A DNA stretch of 64,000 nucleotides. Source: an uncultured Alistipes sp. (lineage in GTDB: Bacteria; Bacteroidota; Bacteroidia; Bacteroidales; Rikenellaceae). Where the stretch lies: NCBI GenBank assembly GCA_910584485.1, contig CAJUAV010000002.1, forward strand, positions 62,001 through 126,000, read 5' to 3'. This document shows, piece by piece, positions 27,104 to 35,680 of this stretch. Made by a program: the position numbers and the translations under genes. The notes beneath the pieces were generated by a model. That model searched no databases. It saw only the letters and a list, made by a program, of their open reading frames with translations, and was not told where the DNA came from. Every line of letters begins with the position of its first letter. The stretch's first letter is position 1.

Positions 27104-27727
27104 TCAGAAGAGCCGTTTCTGCAACTCCAGCTTGTCGAGTTCGGCGCAGATGCGCTCGAAGACCGACGGGTCGGCCACGAAATCCTCGCGATCCTTGTCG
27201 ACGGTCAGCACGGGGCCCTCGTAGATCGTGTCGATCCAATGGTTGTACTTCGTATTGAGGCGATTGAGATAGGCCTCGTCGATGTTCATCTCGTAGTCGC
27301 GGCCGCGTTTGCGGATCTGCGAAATGAGCGTCGGCACGGAGGCCCGCAAATAGATCAGCAGGTCGGGCTTCGGCACCAGATTCGTCACCAGACGGAAGAT
27401 CCGCATGTAGGTGTCGATGTCGCGCGACGACATGAGCCCCATCTCGTGCAGGTTGCCCGCGAAGATGTGGGCATCTTCGTAGATGGTGCGGTCCTGAATA
27501 ATCATGGGCTGGTTCTTGTCGGCGAGCATCTCCATCGTCTGGTCGATGCGGCTCCCCAGAAAACGGATCTGGAGGTTGAACGACCAGCGGTTCATATCTT
27601 CGTAGAAATCGCCGATATAGGGGTTGTCGATGTTCTCTAAATAGGCCTTGGCGTGGTAACGCTCCGTCAGCATCTGTGTCAGCGTCGTCTTGCCGCTGCC
27701 GATATTTCCGGCGATTGCAATGTACAT
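27104..27727 (-). CDS. Deoxynucleoside kinase
   Basis: 207 residues of the dNK family (deoxyguanosine/deoxyadenosine kinase-like). It has the P-loop GNIGSGKTT, the catalytic ENIDNPYIGDFYEDM region (the Glu of the family's DRS/E site), QDRTIYEDAHIFA and the LID region IRKRGRDYEMNID. It phosphorylates deoxynucleosides with ATP for salvage. It is followed 2 nt later by the methyltransferase gene, so the pair is co-transcribed. Preferred nucleoside not determined. Confidence 0.92.
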   Translation of the reverse strand: MYIAIAGNIGSGKTTLTQMLTERYHAKAYLENIDNPYIGDFYEDMNRWSFNLQIRFLGSRIDQTMEMLADKNQPMIIQDRTIYEDAHIFAGNLHEMGLMSSRDIDTYMRIFRLVTNLVPKPDLLIYLRASVPTLISQIRKRGRDYEMNIDEAYLNRLNTKYNHWIDTIYEGPVLTVDKDREDFVADPSVFERICAELDKLELQKRLF

Positions 27728-27807
27728 GGTATAAGTCGTTTCATTCGTTTTTCGTTTCGGCGGACGCGGAGTCCGCGCGGAGCAGGCCGACGGCAAAGCG
27801 GCTCCCG

Positions 27808-29277
27808 CTACCGCGCCTCCAGCTCGCGGTGTATCTCGTCGGCCACGCGGCGGTCGTTCACCAGCCGCGGCACCTTGTTCTTGCCCTTCCGCCGCAGCCA
27901 GCCGAGGAAATAGCCTCTTTCGACGATGGTCAGGTGCTGCCGCTCGATCGTCGAGCGGCGTTTGGCGTCGTAATCCGAATTGATGCGCCGCAGCGCCTCG
28001 TCGAGCTCCTCGGCGAACCGTTCGCGCGAGTCGGGTTCGGCGGCGAACTCCACGATCCACTCGTGCGCCCCCTGCCGATCGATCGCCATGTAGAGCGGCG
28101 CCACCGTATATTCGTTCACCACGGCCCCCGTCCGTCGGCACGCCTCCTCGAGGGCACGATCGGCGTTGTCGACGATCAGCTCCTCGCCGAAGACGTTGAT
28201 GAACTGCCGCGTGCGCCCCGCGAAGCGGATGCGGTAGGGATCGGTCGAGGTGAACTCCACCGTATCGCCGATCTCGTAGCGCCACAGGCCGTTGTTCGAG
28301 GTGATGAGCATCGCATAGACGCGTCCCGTCTCGACCCCTTCGAGCGGCACCACGCGGTCGCCGTCGCGGAATTCATAGTAGGTGCCGTAATCGAGCATGA
28401 GCAGCATGTCGTCCCGTCCGAGGTCGTCGGCCGTCGCGAAAAAGCCCTCCGAAGCGTTGTAGGTCTGCACGTAGTGCATCCCCGCCGACGGAATCAGCTG
28501 CTCGTAGGCGCGACGATAGGGACGGAACTCGACCCCGCCGTGGAGGAAGAGCTCCAGATCGGGCCACACCTCCGTCAGGTCGCGGCGGCCCGTCCGCTCC
28601 AGGACGCGGTGCATCAGTTCGAGGTTCCACGAGGGAACCCCCGCGAAGCCGGTGATGCGCTGCGCGGCGCACTCGGCGGCGATGCGGTCGATCTTGTCGT
28701 CGAAATCCTCCAGCAGCGCCGTTTCGACCCGCGGCGCCCGCATCGAATAGCCCCAGTGCGCCGTCTCGTGCAGCAGGATCGCCGAGAGGTCCCCCACCAG
28801 GTTCGCCCCTTCGAAACGGCAGGTACCGCCGAGGGTCAGGGTGCGCCCCGCGAGCAGTTTCGAGCGGGGATTGGCATCGAGGTAGAGCCCCACGGCATCG
28901 CGCATGCCGAGCGTGTGGTTCCAGCGAATCGAGGCGCCCGTGATGGGCAGGTATTTGCTGCGGTCGGCCGTCGTACCCGACGAGCGGGCATAGCGCGTGA
29001 CGCGCTCGCGAGCCGTCACGGAGCGTTCGCCCCGCAGCATCCGTTCGACGTAGGGCTTGAAGCGGTCGTAGTCGAAACGCGGCACGGCGGCGGCGAACTG
29101 CTCGGCCGTGCGGACGCGCTCCAGCCCCAGCTCACGGCCGAAGCTCGTGCGACGCCCCTCGGCGAGGCGCTCGCGCAGCTGCTCGGCCTGCACCTCCGCG
29201 GGGTGGCGGCGAAAGCGGTCGATCCGTCGCAGACGGTAATCGAGGTATTTGCGGAACAGCGAAGCGGTCAGCGACAT
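27808..29277 (-). CDS. GH3 family acyl-adenylate/amidosynthetase-like protein
   Basis: 489 residues matching bacterial GH3 proteins, relatives of plant auxin-amido synthetases and part of the ANL adenylating superfamily. Motifs are YARSSGTTADRSKYLP (ATP P-loop-like, Ser/Thr/Gly-rich), LHGGVEFRPYR, YNASEGFFA, LITSNNGLWRYEIGDTVEFTS (broken here) and FAGRTRQFINVFGEELIVDN. It likely activates a carboxylic acid; acid and acceptor are unknown for Bacteroidota members. It starts 8 nt after the trkA stop. Confidence 0.92.
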   Translation of the reverse strand: MSLTASLFRKYLDYRLRRIDRFRRHPAEVQAEQLRERLAEGRRTSFGRELGLERVRTAEQFAAAVPRFDYDRFKPYVERMLRGERSVTARERVTRYARSSGTTADRSKYLPITGASIRWNHTLGMRDAVGLYLDANPRSKLLAGRTLTLGGTCRFEGANLVGDLSAILLHETAHWGYSMRAPRVETALLEDFDDKIDRIAAECAAQRITGFAGVPSWNLELMHRVLERTGRRDLTEVWPDLELFLHGGVEFRPYRRAYEQLIPSAGMHYVQTYNASEGFFATADDLGRDDMLLMLDYGTYYEFRDGDRVVPLEGVETGRVYAMLITSNNGLWRYEIGDTVEFTSTDPYRIRFAGRTRQFINVFGEELIVDNADRALEEACRRTGAVVNEYTVAPLYMAIDRQGAHEWIVEFAAEPDSRERFAEELDEALRRINSDYDAKRRSTIERQHLTIVERGYFLGWLRRKGKNKVPRLVNDRRVADEIHRELEAR

Positions 29278-29285
29278 GGCGGTAC

Positions 29286-30623
29286 TCAATTGAAAAAGCG
29301 TCCCACTTTCCCCACCGAAGCCGGCATGGCGAAGACCACCACGCGGTCGTAGGGGTTGATTTCGGTGTTGCCCTCGGCGATGAAAACCTTGTCGCCGCGC
29401 ACGATGCCGCCCACGATGACGTCCGACGGAAGCCCCAGATCGCGGATGCGCGCCTTCGTGGCGGGCGAATTGGGCTTCACGATGAACTCCAGCACCTCGG
29501 CGTCGCTGCCCGTCAGGCACTTGATCGCCTGCACGTCGGTCGACATCGTGAAACGGAAGATGTTCGAGGCGGTCACCAGCTTCTTGTTGATGATCGTGTC
29601 GATGCCGACCGAGTCGGCCAGGTGGATGTAGTTCAGGTTCTCGACCTCGGCGATCACCTTCTTGACCCCCATCCGCTTGGCGAGCATCGCCGTGAGGATG
29701 TTCGTCTCGCTGCGTCCCGTGACGGCCACGAAGGCGTCCATGTTCGCGAGCCCCTCTTCGAGCATCGCCTCCGTATTGCGGCCGTCCTCGTTGATGATGA
29801 GCGTCTTATCGAGCCGTTCGGCAAGGCGGTAGGCCTTTTCGGCGTTGTAGTCGATCAGCTTGATGTTGATCTCGTCCTGCAGCTCGGTCGCGATGCGGAT
29901 GCCGATGCGCGAGCCGCCCAGAATCATCATGTTCTTCACCTCGATGTTCGAACGGCCCGAGAGCTCCATGACGGTCGACACGGCATCCTGCCGCGCGATG
30001 ACGTAGGCCATGTCCCCCTCCATGAACCGTTCGTCGTCGGTGGGGATGATCGTCTGTCCGTCGCGCGTGATGGCCACCGTGCGGTAAGCGGGCTGCTCCT
30101 CCGCGTCGAAACCGAGCGGCGAACGCCCCACGAGCTGCGAGGCGGGTTCGAGGCGGAAGACCGCCAGCGAGAGCTTACCGCTCGAGAAATCGACGTACTC
30201 GGTCGTCGAGGTATGTCCCAGCAGGTTGATGACCTCGCGCGCCGCGATCTTCTCGGGGTAGAAGAGGTAATCGATGCCCATATCGATGAAATGCTCCTTG
30301 TTGTTCGGCTCGAGGTATTCGTTGTTGTCGATGCGGGCGATCGATTTCTTGGCGCCGAGCTTCTTGGCCAGAATCGCCGCCACGAGGTTGTCGTTCTCCT
30401 CGTGGTTCACGGCGATGAACAGGTCGCAGCGACGCACGGCGGCACGCCGCAGCACGGCGAAGGTGGTCGAATCGCCCTCGACGGTTATCACGTCGGCCAG
30501 ACTCGACACCTCGGCCAGCAGCTTCTGGTCGCCGTCGACGACGGTGATGTCATGGCCGTTGCCGCTCAACATCTTCGCCAGGTGGCTGCCCATCTCGCCG
30601 GCTCCCGCAATCACGATTTTCAT
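29286..30623 (-). CDS. trkA: Trk system K+ uptake regulatory protein TrkA
   Basis: 445 residues with two RCK units. The first Rossmann domain starts MKIVIAGAGEMGSHLAKML, and a TrkA-C domain follows around residues 140-220. The second Rossmann domain (MMILGGSRIGIRIATEL) is followed by a second TrkA-C. It binds NAD(H)/nucleotides and gates TrkH/TrkG K+ channels at the inner membrane; no trkH is next to it in this window. Start at 30623 is fixed by the family N-terminus and a promoter ending at 30714. Confidence 0.95.
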   Translation of the reverse strand: MKIVIAGAGEMGSHLAKMLSGNGHDITVVDGDQKLLAEVSSLADVITVEGDSTTFAVLRRAAVRRCDLFIAVNHEENDNLVAAILAKKLGAKKSIARIDNNEYLEPNNKEHFIDMGIDYLFYPEKIAAREVINLLGHTSTTEYVDFSSGKLSLAVFRLEPASQLVGRSPLGFDAEEQPAYRTVAITRDGQTIIPTDDERFMEGDMAYVIARQDAVSTVMELSGRSNIEVKNMMILGGSRIGIRIATELQDEINIKLIDYNAEKAYRLAERLDKTLIINEDGRNTEAMLEEGLANMDAFVAVTGRSETNILTAMLAKRMGVKKVIAEVENLNYIHLADSVGIDTIINKKLVTASNIFRFTMSTDVQAIKCLTGSDAEVLEFIVKPNSPATKARIRDLGLPSDVIVGGIVRGDKVFIAEGNTEINPYDRVVVFAMPASVGKVGRFFN

Positions 30624-30698
30624 GGTGTGTCGATTTTTTTCGCGCAACCCGCCCCGTTCGGCGCGGTTCGTGCGCCTCCGACCGTTCGGGCAACATGC

Positions 30699-30729
30699 TT
30701 GCATTTTAAACCACAAATATATAAATTTG
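30699..30729 (+). promoter_or_regulatory. Promoter of the small Cys-motif membrane protein
   Basis: TTG (30699-30701), a 20-bp spacer and TAAATTTG (30722-30729). Its -7 box abuts the -7 box of the divergent trkA promoter. Confidence 0.8.
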
Positions 30730-30744
30730 CGGACGAAAGCCCAA
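30714..30744 (-). promoter_or_regulatory. Promoter of trkA
   Basis: On the minus strand, TTG (30744-30742), a 20-bp spacer and TATATTTG (30721-30714). It leads to transcription about 85 nt before the trkA ATG. It overlaps the divergent promoter for 16 bp, so the two cannot be occupied at once. Confidence 0.8.
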
Positions 30745-30769
30745 ATTTATCCCTTAAAAACACACCGCC

Positions 30770-31033
30770 ATGCCGAACTGGCTGATCGTCCTCGCTCTCT
30801 CCGTCCTCGCCGTGGGATGCTTCGTCCTCGGCCTTTCGCTGACGCTCATCTTCAAAGGGCATCACATCGATTCGGAGATCTCCACCAACAAGAACATGCA
30901 GCGCCTGGGCATCAAATGCGCCGTGCAGGAGACGCGCGAAGCCGACGGCACGGCCTCCTGCTCGGCGGAGGCATCGCCCCTCGCGGGCTGCTCGGGCAAT
31001 TGCAGCGCCTGCGACATCCCGACGGAAAAGTAG
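30770..31033 (+). CDS. Small membrane protein with CxxxCxxC motif
   Basis: 87 residues. One N-terminal membrane helix (LIVLALSVLAVGCFVLGLSL) precedes a short soluble tail that ends in CSGNCSACDIPTEK, a possible metal or Fe-S site, with two more Cys upstream (IKCAVQE, ASCSAE). It has its own consensus promoter and is divergent from trkA. Small membrane-anchored proteins with such tails are found in Bacteroidota near redox genes, but I do not recognise this one. Function unknown. Confidence 0.8.
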   Translation: MPNWLIVLALSVLAVGCFVLGLSLTLIFKGHHIDSEISTNKNMQRLGIKCAVQETREADGTASCSAEASPLAGCSGNCSACDIPTEK

Positions 31034-31079
31034 GGACGTGCTTTCGGCGGCGAACAGCACGCCCTCACGCGCGATCCTC

Positions 31080-31515
31080 GACACGGGCAGCAGCTTGCGA
31101 AGCGCACGCACTCGCAAGAGCTGCGGGCCTTCGCGGGGCGAAGCTGCGGCCCGCCGCGCTGTCGCGCGAACTCATTCGGATCGAAGCCCGCAGAGCACAC
31201 GCATATTTGTCAAAACTGCGGGCCTTCGCGGAGCGAAGCTGCGGCCCGCCGCGCTGTCGCGCGAACTCGTTCGAGTCGAAGCCTGCGGAGCACACGCATG
31301 TTTATCAAAGTTGCGAGCCTCCATTGCGGGAGGCTGCGGCCCGCCGACGTCTGCGACGTCGCATCATGGGTACGTTCGGCTGCGGGCTGCCGCACATGCA
31401 GCTCAACAATTCGCCAACGGCGGAGGAGGGCAACGAGCGACGCGAGGTTTGCCGTCCGCCGCATGGGGGCGGCTGCGAACGGCACGCACTTCCGTGCACC
31501 CTCGAACCACCCCTC
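31080..31515. repeat. Family A GC-rich palindromic repeat block (30770 gene - cysQ gap)
   Basis: The 587-bp gap between convergent genes contains three successive module A copies at about 31091-31158, 31215-31262 and 31310-31345. The terminal hairpins are CGCGC-TGT-CGCG twice, each followed by the CGAACTC.TTCG stem, and GACGTC-TGC-GACGTC at 31346-31360. A hairpin at 31532-31562 (GGCGCCCGA with TCGGGCGCC) lies between the block and cysQ and may help terminate transcription, though its T tract is weak. Confidence 0.85.
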
Positions 31516-31620
31516 CCCGACCGCACGAAACGGCGCCCGACCTCGCGAAGAGATCGGGCGCCTGCCTGTTATACGAACTTTTTATTTACGGACACTGCAC
31601 GCCGCTGCAAAAACCGCGCC

Positions 31621-32493
31621 TTACACGGGGCAGAATTTCGAGCGGCAGACGAACCACGGGTTGCGCAGATCCTCCTCGTTGTAGCGCAGTTCGCGATCCT
31701 CCTCCAACAGCCGCGTACGACCGCCCGCCTCGGCGAGGATCAACTCCCCCGCCGCCGTATCCCATTCGTAGGTCTGCGACGTGCGGACGTAATAGTCGAC
31801 CGTTCCTTCGGCCAGCATGCAGAATTTATAGGAACTTCCCTGTTCGACGATCTCCAGATCGGGTCGCTCGGCCCGCAGCCGTGCGATGTGCGCCTCCGTT
31901 TCGGGGGTGCAGTGCAGCCGCGAGACAGCCACGCGCAGGCGGTCGTGCGGCGCCGAGGAGGTCAGCGGCAGCGGCTGCCACGCGGCCCGCAGCTCCTCGA
32001 AGGTGTAGGCCGCGGCGGCCGAGGGAGGCACCTGCTCGCGCAGTGCGGCGCCCAGGCCGCGCCCCGCGATATACATCTTTTCGAAATAGGGCACGTAGAT
32101 CACCGCCGCGACGCAGCGGTTCTGCGCCATAAGGGCGATGTTGACCGTAAATTCGTTGTAGCCGTCGATGAATTCGGCCGTGCCGTCCAGCGGATCGACC
32201 AGCCAGTAGAGTTCCCAATTGCGGCGCTCGTCAAAGCGCATCTCGCGCCCCTCCTCGCTCAAGATCGGAATGCGGGTCGAGCCGAGCGCCTCGCGGATCG
32301 TGCGATGGGCCATGCGGTCGGCCTGCGTGATGGGGGTGCGGTCCGTCCGAAGTCCGATTTCGTAATCGTCGCGGTGGCCGTGCACCTGCATGATGGCAGC
32401 GCCCGCCCGCACCGCCGCATTGAACATCGCGGGCAGCAGGATGGCGCTGATACTCGAATCGACCATATCGTCGGAAGTAGTTGAGAGGTTCAT
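31621..32493 (-). CDS. cysQ: 3'(2'),5'-bisphosphate nucleotidase CysQ (inositol monophosphatase family)
   Basis: 290 residues of the IMPase/CysQ fold. Metal and catalytic motifs are the Glu in ILSEEGREM, WLVDPLDGTAEFIDG (canonical DPLDGT) and TYEWDTAAGELILAEAGG at the C-terminus. It hydrolyses pAp/pApS from sulfate assimilation or a related phosphate ester, with Mg2+. The start at 32493 (MNLSTTSDDM) is the first ATG in a sensible context; a later ATG (MVDSS, nine codons on) is also possible. It is alone between a family A block and the three-gene operon upstream. Confidence 0.9.
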   Translation of the reverse strand: MNLSTTSDDMVDSSISAILLPAMFNAAVRAGAAIMQVHGHRDDYEIGLRTDRTPITQADRMAHRTIREALGSTRIPILSEEGREMRFDERRNWELYWLVDPLDGTAEFIDGYNEFTVNIALMAQNRCVAAVIYVPYFEKMYIAGRGLGAALREQVPPSAAAAYTFEELRAAWQPLPLTSSAPHDRLRVAVSRLHCTPETEAHIARLRAERPDLEIVEQGSSYKFCMLAEGTVDYYVRTSQTYEWDTAAGELILAEAGGRTRLLEEDRELRYNEEDLRNPWFVCRSKFCPV

Positions 32494-32623
32494 TTCGGTT
32501 ATCGTGACGTAAAGATAACAAATTTTATAAATATAACGTACTTTTTTCGTTCCTATTTTACAAAACCGCCCTTTTATTTCACACGCCGCAACCGCAGCTC
32601 GCCGCACCGCGCCGAGGGGCTCC

Positions 32624-33472
32624 TCAACCGCAATTGCGGCGCAGCTGCCCGACCCGCAGAACGGCGAGCATCGCCAGCAGCAGCGTGACCGCCGCAGCCG
32701 CCCCGATCCACCACGCGGGCGCCGCCACCGCCGCAGCCGCGGCCGTCGCGAGGACGACCGCCGCACCGATCCGCCGCAGCCGCCGCGGGGGACGGCGTCC
32801 GACGGTCACCGGATCGCAGATCACCGTACGGGGCTTCAGCTGCCGCAGGGCTCCCCCGAAGCCGCCGGCCGCCACGAGGGCCGTCCGACAGTAAAGGGTC
32901 GCCCCCGCCCCCGCACGGGCATGCAGCACGGCGGGGCGCGGCGTGCGGGCGGCCACCTCGCAGACCACCCGTTCGACGGCGCCGCAGGTGAGCCGCTCGG
33001 CGGAGCGCATCGGCAGCAGATAGTCGTAGGCCGCCGCTTCGGCCGCGACATTCAGCGCCGCCGTCCGATCGGCCTGCCGCAGATCGAGCAGCACGAAGCG
33101 GCGGAAGCGGCGCTTGCGCGAACGATAGAGGGCGTTGGCGCCGCGCGCGGGCAGCCCCTCCGTCGGCCGACAGCCCGCACGGAAGAGGTCGTAACGCTCG
33201 ATCAACAGCTCCAGCAGCTCCGCCTGCCGCCTGCCGTCGACCGTGAAAATCACCTCGTAGAGGGCATATTCGACCGAAAGCAGCTCTTCGGCGAGCGCCG
33301 CCGACGCTCCTTCGGTCACGATCACCGAGAGGCCGATGCCGCCGACCGCATCGGCGCGCGCGCCGTGCATCGAGAGCCACAACCGCCGTCGGGCGAAATC
33401 GCGTTCGGCGGCGATGACCCACACCAGCAGCGCCGTCGCCGCCGCGGTCAGCAGGCAGAGCATCACGACCAT
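32624..33472 (-). CDS. Membrane protein with degenerate GT2-like domain
   Basis: 282 residues: one N-terminal membrane segment (LCLLTAAATALLVWVIAA), a cytoplasmic ~190-residue domain, then a membrane hairpin near the C-terminus (VVLATAAAAAVAAPAWWIGA and the next ~20 residues). The soluble part has the layout of a family 2 glycosyltransferase (GLSVIVTEGASAALAEELLS, ADRTAALNVAAEAAAYDYLL) but lacks the DDG and DxD residues needed for nucleotide-sugar binding, so it is probably not an active transferase. It overlaps the helical-repeat gene upstream by 10 bp. Function unknown. Confidence 0.72.
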   Translation of the reverse strand: MVVMLCLLTAAATALLVWVIAAERDFARRRLWLSMHGARADAVGGIGLSVIVTEGASAALAEELLSVEYALYEVIFTVDGRRQAELLELLIERYDLFRAGCRPTEGLPARGANALYRSRKRRFRRFVLLDLRQADRTAALNVAAEAAAYDYLLPMRSAERLTCGAVERVVCEVAARTPRPAVLHARAGAGATLYCRTALVAAGGFGGALRQLKPRTVICDPVTVGRRPPRRLRRIGAAVVLATAAAAAVAAPAWWIGAAAAVTLLLAMLAVLRVGQLRRNCG

Positions 33473-34407
33473 ACCAGCTGCCGTTTATAGGATCCGACCA
33501 TCGATTCGTAGCAGGCGCGCTCCTCCGTGTCGAAGAGGTGGCGCACGGCACCGACCGCATACCCCTCGCGCGCCAGCAGGTGCAGCAGGGCTCGGAGCTC
33601 CGCGCGCGGCATGCGGCGCACGCGTTCCGTCACCTCGCGCCGTTGCAGCGGGCGGTGCATCGAGACGAGCGTCCGCAGAGCGACCGCCGAGCAGGCGTCG
33701 CTCCCCTCTGCCACGATTCGCAGGAGGGTCGGCTCCGCCTCCTCGATGCCGAAGCGTTCGACGATGGCCAGGCCGAGGCGGCAGAGGTTCTCGTTCTCCG
33801 ACTCGATGAGCGGGCGGTAGGCGATCGGCAGCAGGCCGCGGCGCAGCAGGTGCACCACCTCGGCCGTCTCGCCCTCCGTCAGCGGCGGATCGAAGGCGGC
33901 GATCGACTGCAACACCTGCTGCGGATCGGCGGCGATCTGCACGAGGAGAGCGCAGAAGCGCACCTCGCGGCACCGATCGCCGAGGTAACGGGCCGCCTCG
34001 CGGGCCGCAGCCCGCTCCACGGGCAGATCGGCCAGCCACTTGAGGTAGCGGGCTCGACGGCAGCCGCGGCTCAAGCGGGCCCGGCGCAGCAGCCAGCGGT
34101 CCAGCCGATAGCAGCGGACGAGGCGACGCACGGGGGTCGCATCGAGGCCGTAGGTGGCGGCCGTCAGCTCCGAGAGGAGTTCGCACAGCCGATGGCGGCG
34201 GCCGACGATCCGCCGCAGCGGCAGCCGCACGGGGGCGGCCTCTTCGGAGAGCTGTGCGGAGACGATCTGGCGGACCGCATAGCGGCACAGGAGCCGTTCG
34301 CGCGGATGGCGGCGGCGACGGAGCCGATCGCCCGCCAGGCGCACGGCGAGCAGCACGACGGCCGCGGCCGCAGCAGCGAAATAGAGGATATAGAGGAGTC
34401 GGATCAT
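33463..34407 (-). CDS. Membrane-anchored helical-repeat protein
   Basis: 314 residues. An N-terminal membrane segment (LLYILYFAAAAAAVVLLAV) precedes an Arg-rich stretch and ~250 residues of regular alpha-helical hairpins resembling HEAT-type repeats (for example NLCRLGLAIVERFGIEEAEP, TLLRIVAEGSDACSAVAL). Such scaffolds usually bind proteins. The start codon overlaps the stop of the pseudo-receiver gene (ATGA), so the three genes are translationally coupled. Not recognised beyond the fold. Confidence 0.72.
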   Translation of the reverse strand: MIRLLYILYFAAAAAAVVLLAVRLAGDRLRRRRHPRERLLCRYAVRQIVSAQLSEEAAPVRLPLRRIVGRRHRLCELLSELTAATYGLDATPVRRLVRCYRLDRWLLRRARLSRGCRRARYLKWLADLPVERAAAREAARYLGDRCREVRFCALLVQIAADPQQVLQSIAAFDPPLTEGETAEVVHLLRRGLLPIAYRPLIESENENLCRLGLAIVERFGIEEAEPTLLRIVAEGSDACSAVALRTLVSMHRPLQRREVTERVRRMPRAELRALLHLLAREGYAVGAVRHLFDTEERACYESMVGSYKRQLVWS

Positions 34408-34775
34408 CGGTTCAGGGCGCCGATCACCTTGCCGCGCAGGCGCATCAGGTTGAGCGGAAAGGTCATGTACTGGTCCACGCCGCATTCGAGCAGTCCGAGG
34501 ACCGCCTGTTCGCTCTGCTGCCAGGAGACGACGTAGATTTCGGGGCGGCGCAGGCGTCGGGGTCGCAGCCGTCCGATCACCTCGGCACCGCAGCAAAAGG
34601 GGCGCAGGTGCAGGGCGATCACCAGATCGAAGACCTGGCGTTCGGTCAGCCGTTCGAAGGAGGCGCGGTCCGAGACGAGACGGATCTCGACCTCCAGCCC
34701 CGCCAGCGAGGTGCAGACCAGCTCGGCCAGCAGTTCGTCCGACGAGAGAATGAGGATGCGTGGTACGGATGTCAT
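34404..34775 (-). CDS. Stand-alone pseudo-receiver domain protein
   Basis: 123 residues with the length and layout of a CheY-like receiver: LILSSDELLAELVCTSL (strand 1/helix 1), VFDLVIALHLRPF (strand 3), EIYVVSWQQSEQAV (strand 4) and LECGVDQYMTFPLNLMRLRG (strand 5, where receivers normally have GADDYLTKPF). The acidic pocket, the phospho-acceptor Asp of strand 3 and the conserved Lys are replaced (LVIALHL; TFP), so it is unlikely to be phosphorylated. It is the first gene of a three-gene overlapping operon. Confidence 0.75.
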   Translation of the reverse strand: MTSVPRILILSSDELLAELVCTSLAGLEVEIRLVSDRASFERLTERQVFDLVIALHLRPFCCGAEVIGRLRPRRLRRPEIYVVSWQQSEQAVLGLLECGVDQYMTFPLNLMRLRGKVIGALNR

Positions 34776-34959
34776 CTTTTCGGCAACTTTTCACACGGGC
34801 AGTCACAACCGCCCAAAACCGTGCCAAAGGCGCCTCGGAGCCGCTTCGCGGCCCGTTTCGTGCACGAAGGCTCCGATTGGCGGCGGCGCGGATCGGCCGT
34901 TCGGCCCGGCACGGACCGCAGCGAAGCGCGGAAAAATGCGAAAAAAACGTGCGGAATAT

Positions 34960-34990
34960 TTGTTTGTCCGATAAAAAGGGCGTACATTTG
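34960..34990 (+). promoter_or_regulatory. Promoter of rplU-rpmA
   Basis: TTG (34960-34962), a 20-bp spacer and TACATTTG (34983-34990). Transcription would start ~35 nt before the rplU ATG. Confidence 0.82.
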
Positions 34991-35031
34991 CACACCAAAA
35001 ATGTGTTTCGAACACTAACTATTGCAATTCA

Positions 35032-35343
35032 ATGTACGTTATCGTAGAAATCGCAGGTCAGCAATTCAAAGCTGAAAAAGGTCGGAAGCTCTATGTCCAC
35101 CGTCTTCAGGGCGAAGTTGATTCGTCCGTGAGCTTCGACAAAATCCTGCTTGCAGACAACGACGGTCAGGTTAAAGTCGGCGCACCTGTAGTAGAAGGCG
35201 CCGCGGTAAAGTGCAAGATCCTGAAGCACCTGAAGGACGACAAGGTCCTGGTCTTCAAGAAGAAGCGCAGAACGGGCTATCAGAAGTGCAACGGTCACCG
35301 TCAGTACCTGACCCAGATTCTCGTGGAGGATATCGTTGCGTAA
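35032..35343 (+). CDS. rplU: 50S ribosomal protein bL21
   Basis: 103 residues, normal length. It begins [20 protein letters not shown] and has the C-terminal [19 protein letters not shown] signature. It binds 23S rRNA near domain I. It is followed 22 nt later by rpmA, the universal rplU-rpmA pair, with its own promoter. Local GC is lower than average, typical of highly expressed genes here. Confidence 0.99.
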   Translation: MYVIVEIAGQQFKAEKGRKLYVHRLQGEVDSSVSFDKILLADNDGQVKVGAPVVEGAAVKCKILKHLKDDKVLVFKKKRRTGYQKCNGHRQYLTQILVEDIVA

Positions 35344-35365
35344 CCCTTAAAAACGAAGTAGCACA

Positions 35366-35626
35366 ATGGCACACAAGAAAGGTGTAGGTAGTTCGAAGAA
35401 CGGCCGTGAGTCGGAGAGCAAACGACTCGGCATCAAATTGTTCGGCGGCCAGTTCGCCAAGGCGGGCAACATCATCGTTCGTCAGCGCGGCACGGTTCAC
35501 AACGCCGGTGAGAATGTAGGTATGGGCAAAGACCATACGCTGTTTGCGCTCGTAGACGGAACCGTAGCGTTCTGCAAGAAGGGCGAGAACAAGTCCTATG
35601 TAAGCGTTACGCCGTTGAGCGAGTAA
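35366..35626 (+). CDS. rpmA: 50S ribosomal protein bL27
   Basis: 86 residues starting [16 protein letters not shown], directly at the mature N-terminus (no cleavable Firmicutes-type extension), followed by [20 protein letters not shown]. Its N-terminal tail reaches the peptidyl-transferase centre. It forms a two-gene operon with rplU and ends at a bidirectional terminator. Confidence 0.99.
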   Translation: MAHKKGVGSSKNGRESESKRLGIKLFGGQFAKAGNIIVRQRGTVHNAGENVGMGKDHTLFALVDGTVAFCKKGENKSYVSVTPLSE

Positions 35627-35640
35627 CGTTTCGACATACG

Positions 35641-35678
35641 AAAAAAAGAGGAGTGCTTCGCGGCACTCCTCTTTTTTT
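35641..35678. terminator. Bidirectional terminator between rpmA and rsmA
   Basis: AAAAAAA-GAGGAGTGC pairs with GCACTCCTC-TTTTTTT around TTCGCG. It serves both rplU-rpmA (+) and rsmA (-); it ends 2 bp before the rsmA stop codon. Confidence 0.93.
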
Positions 35679-35680
35679 GG

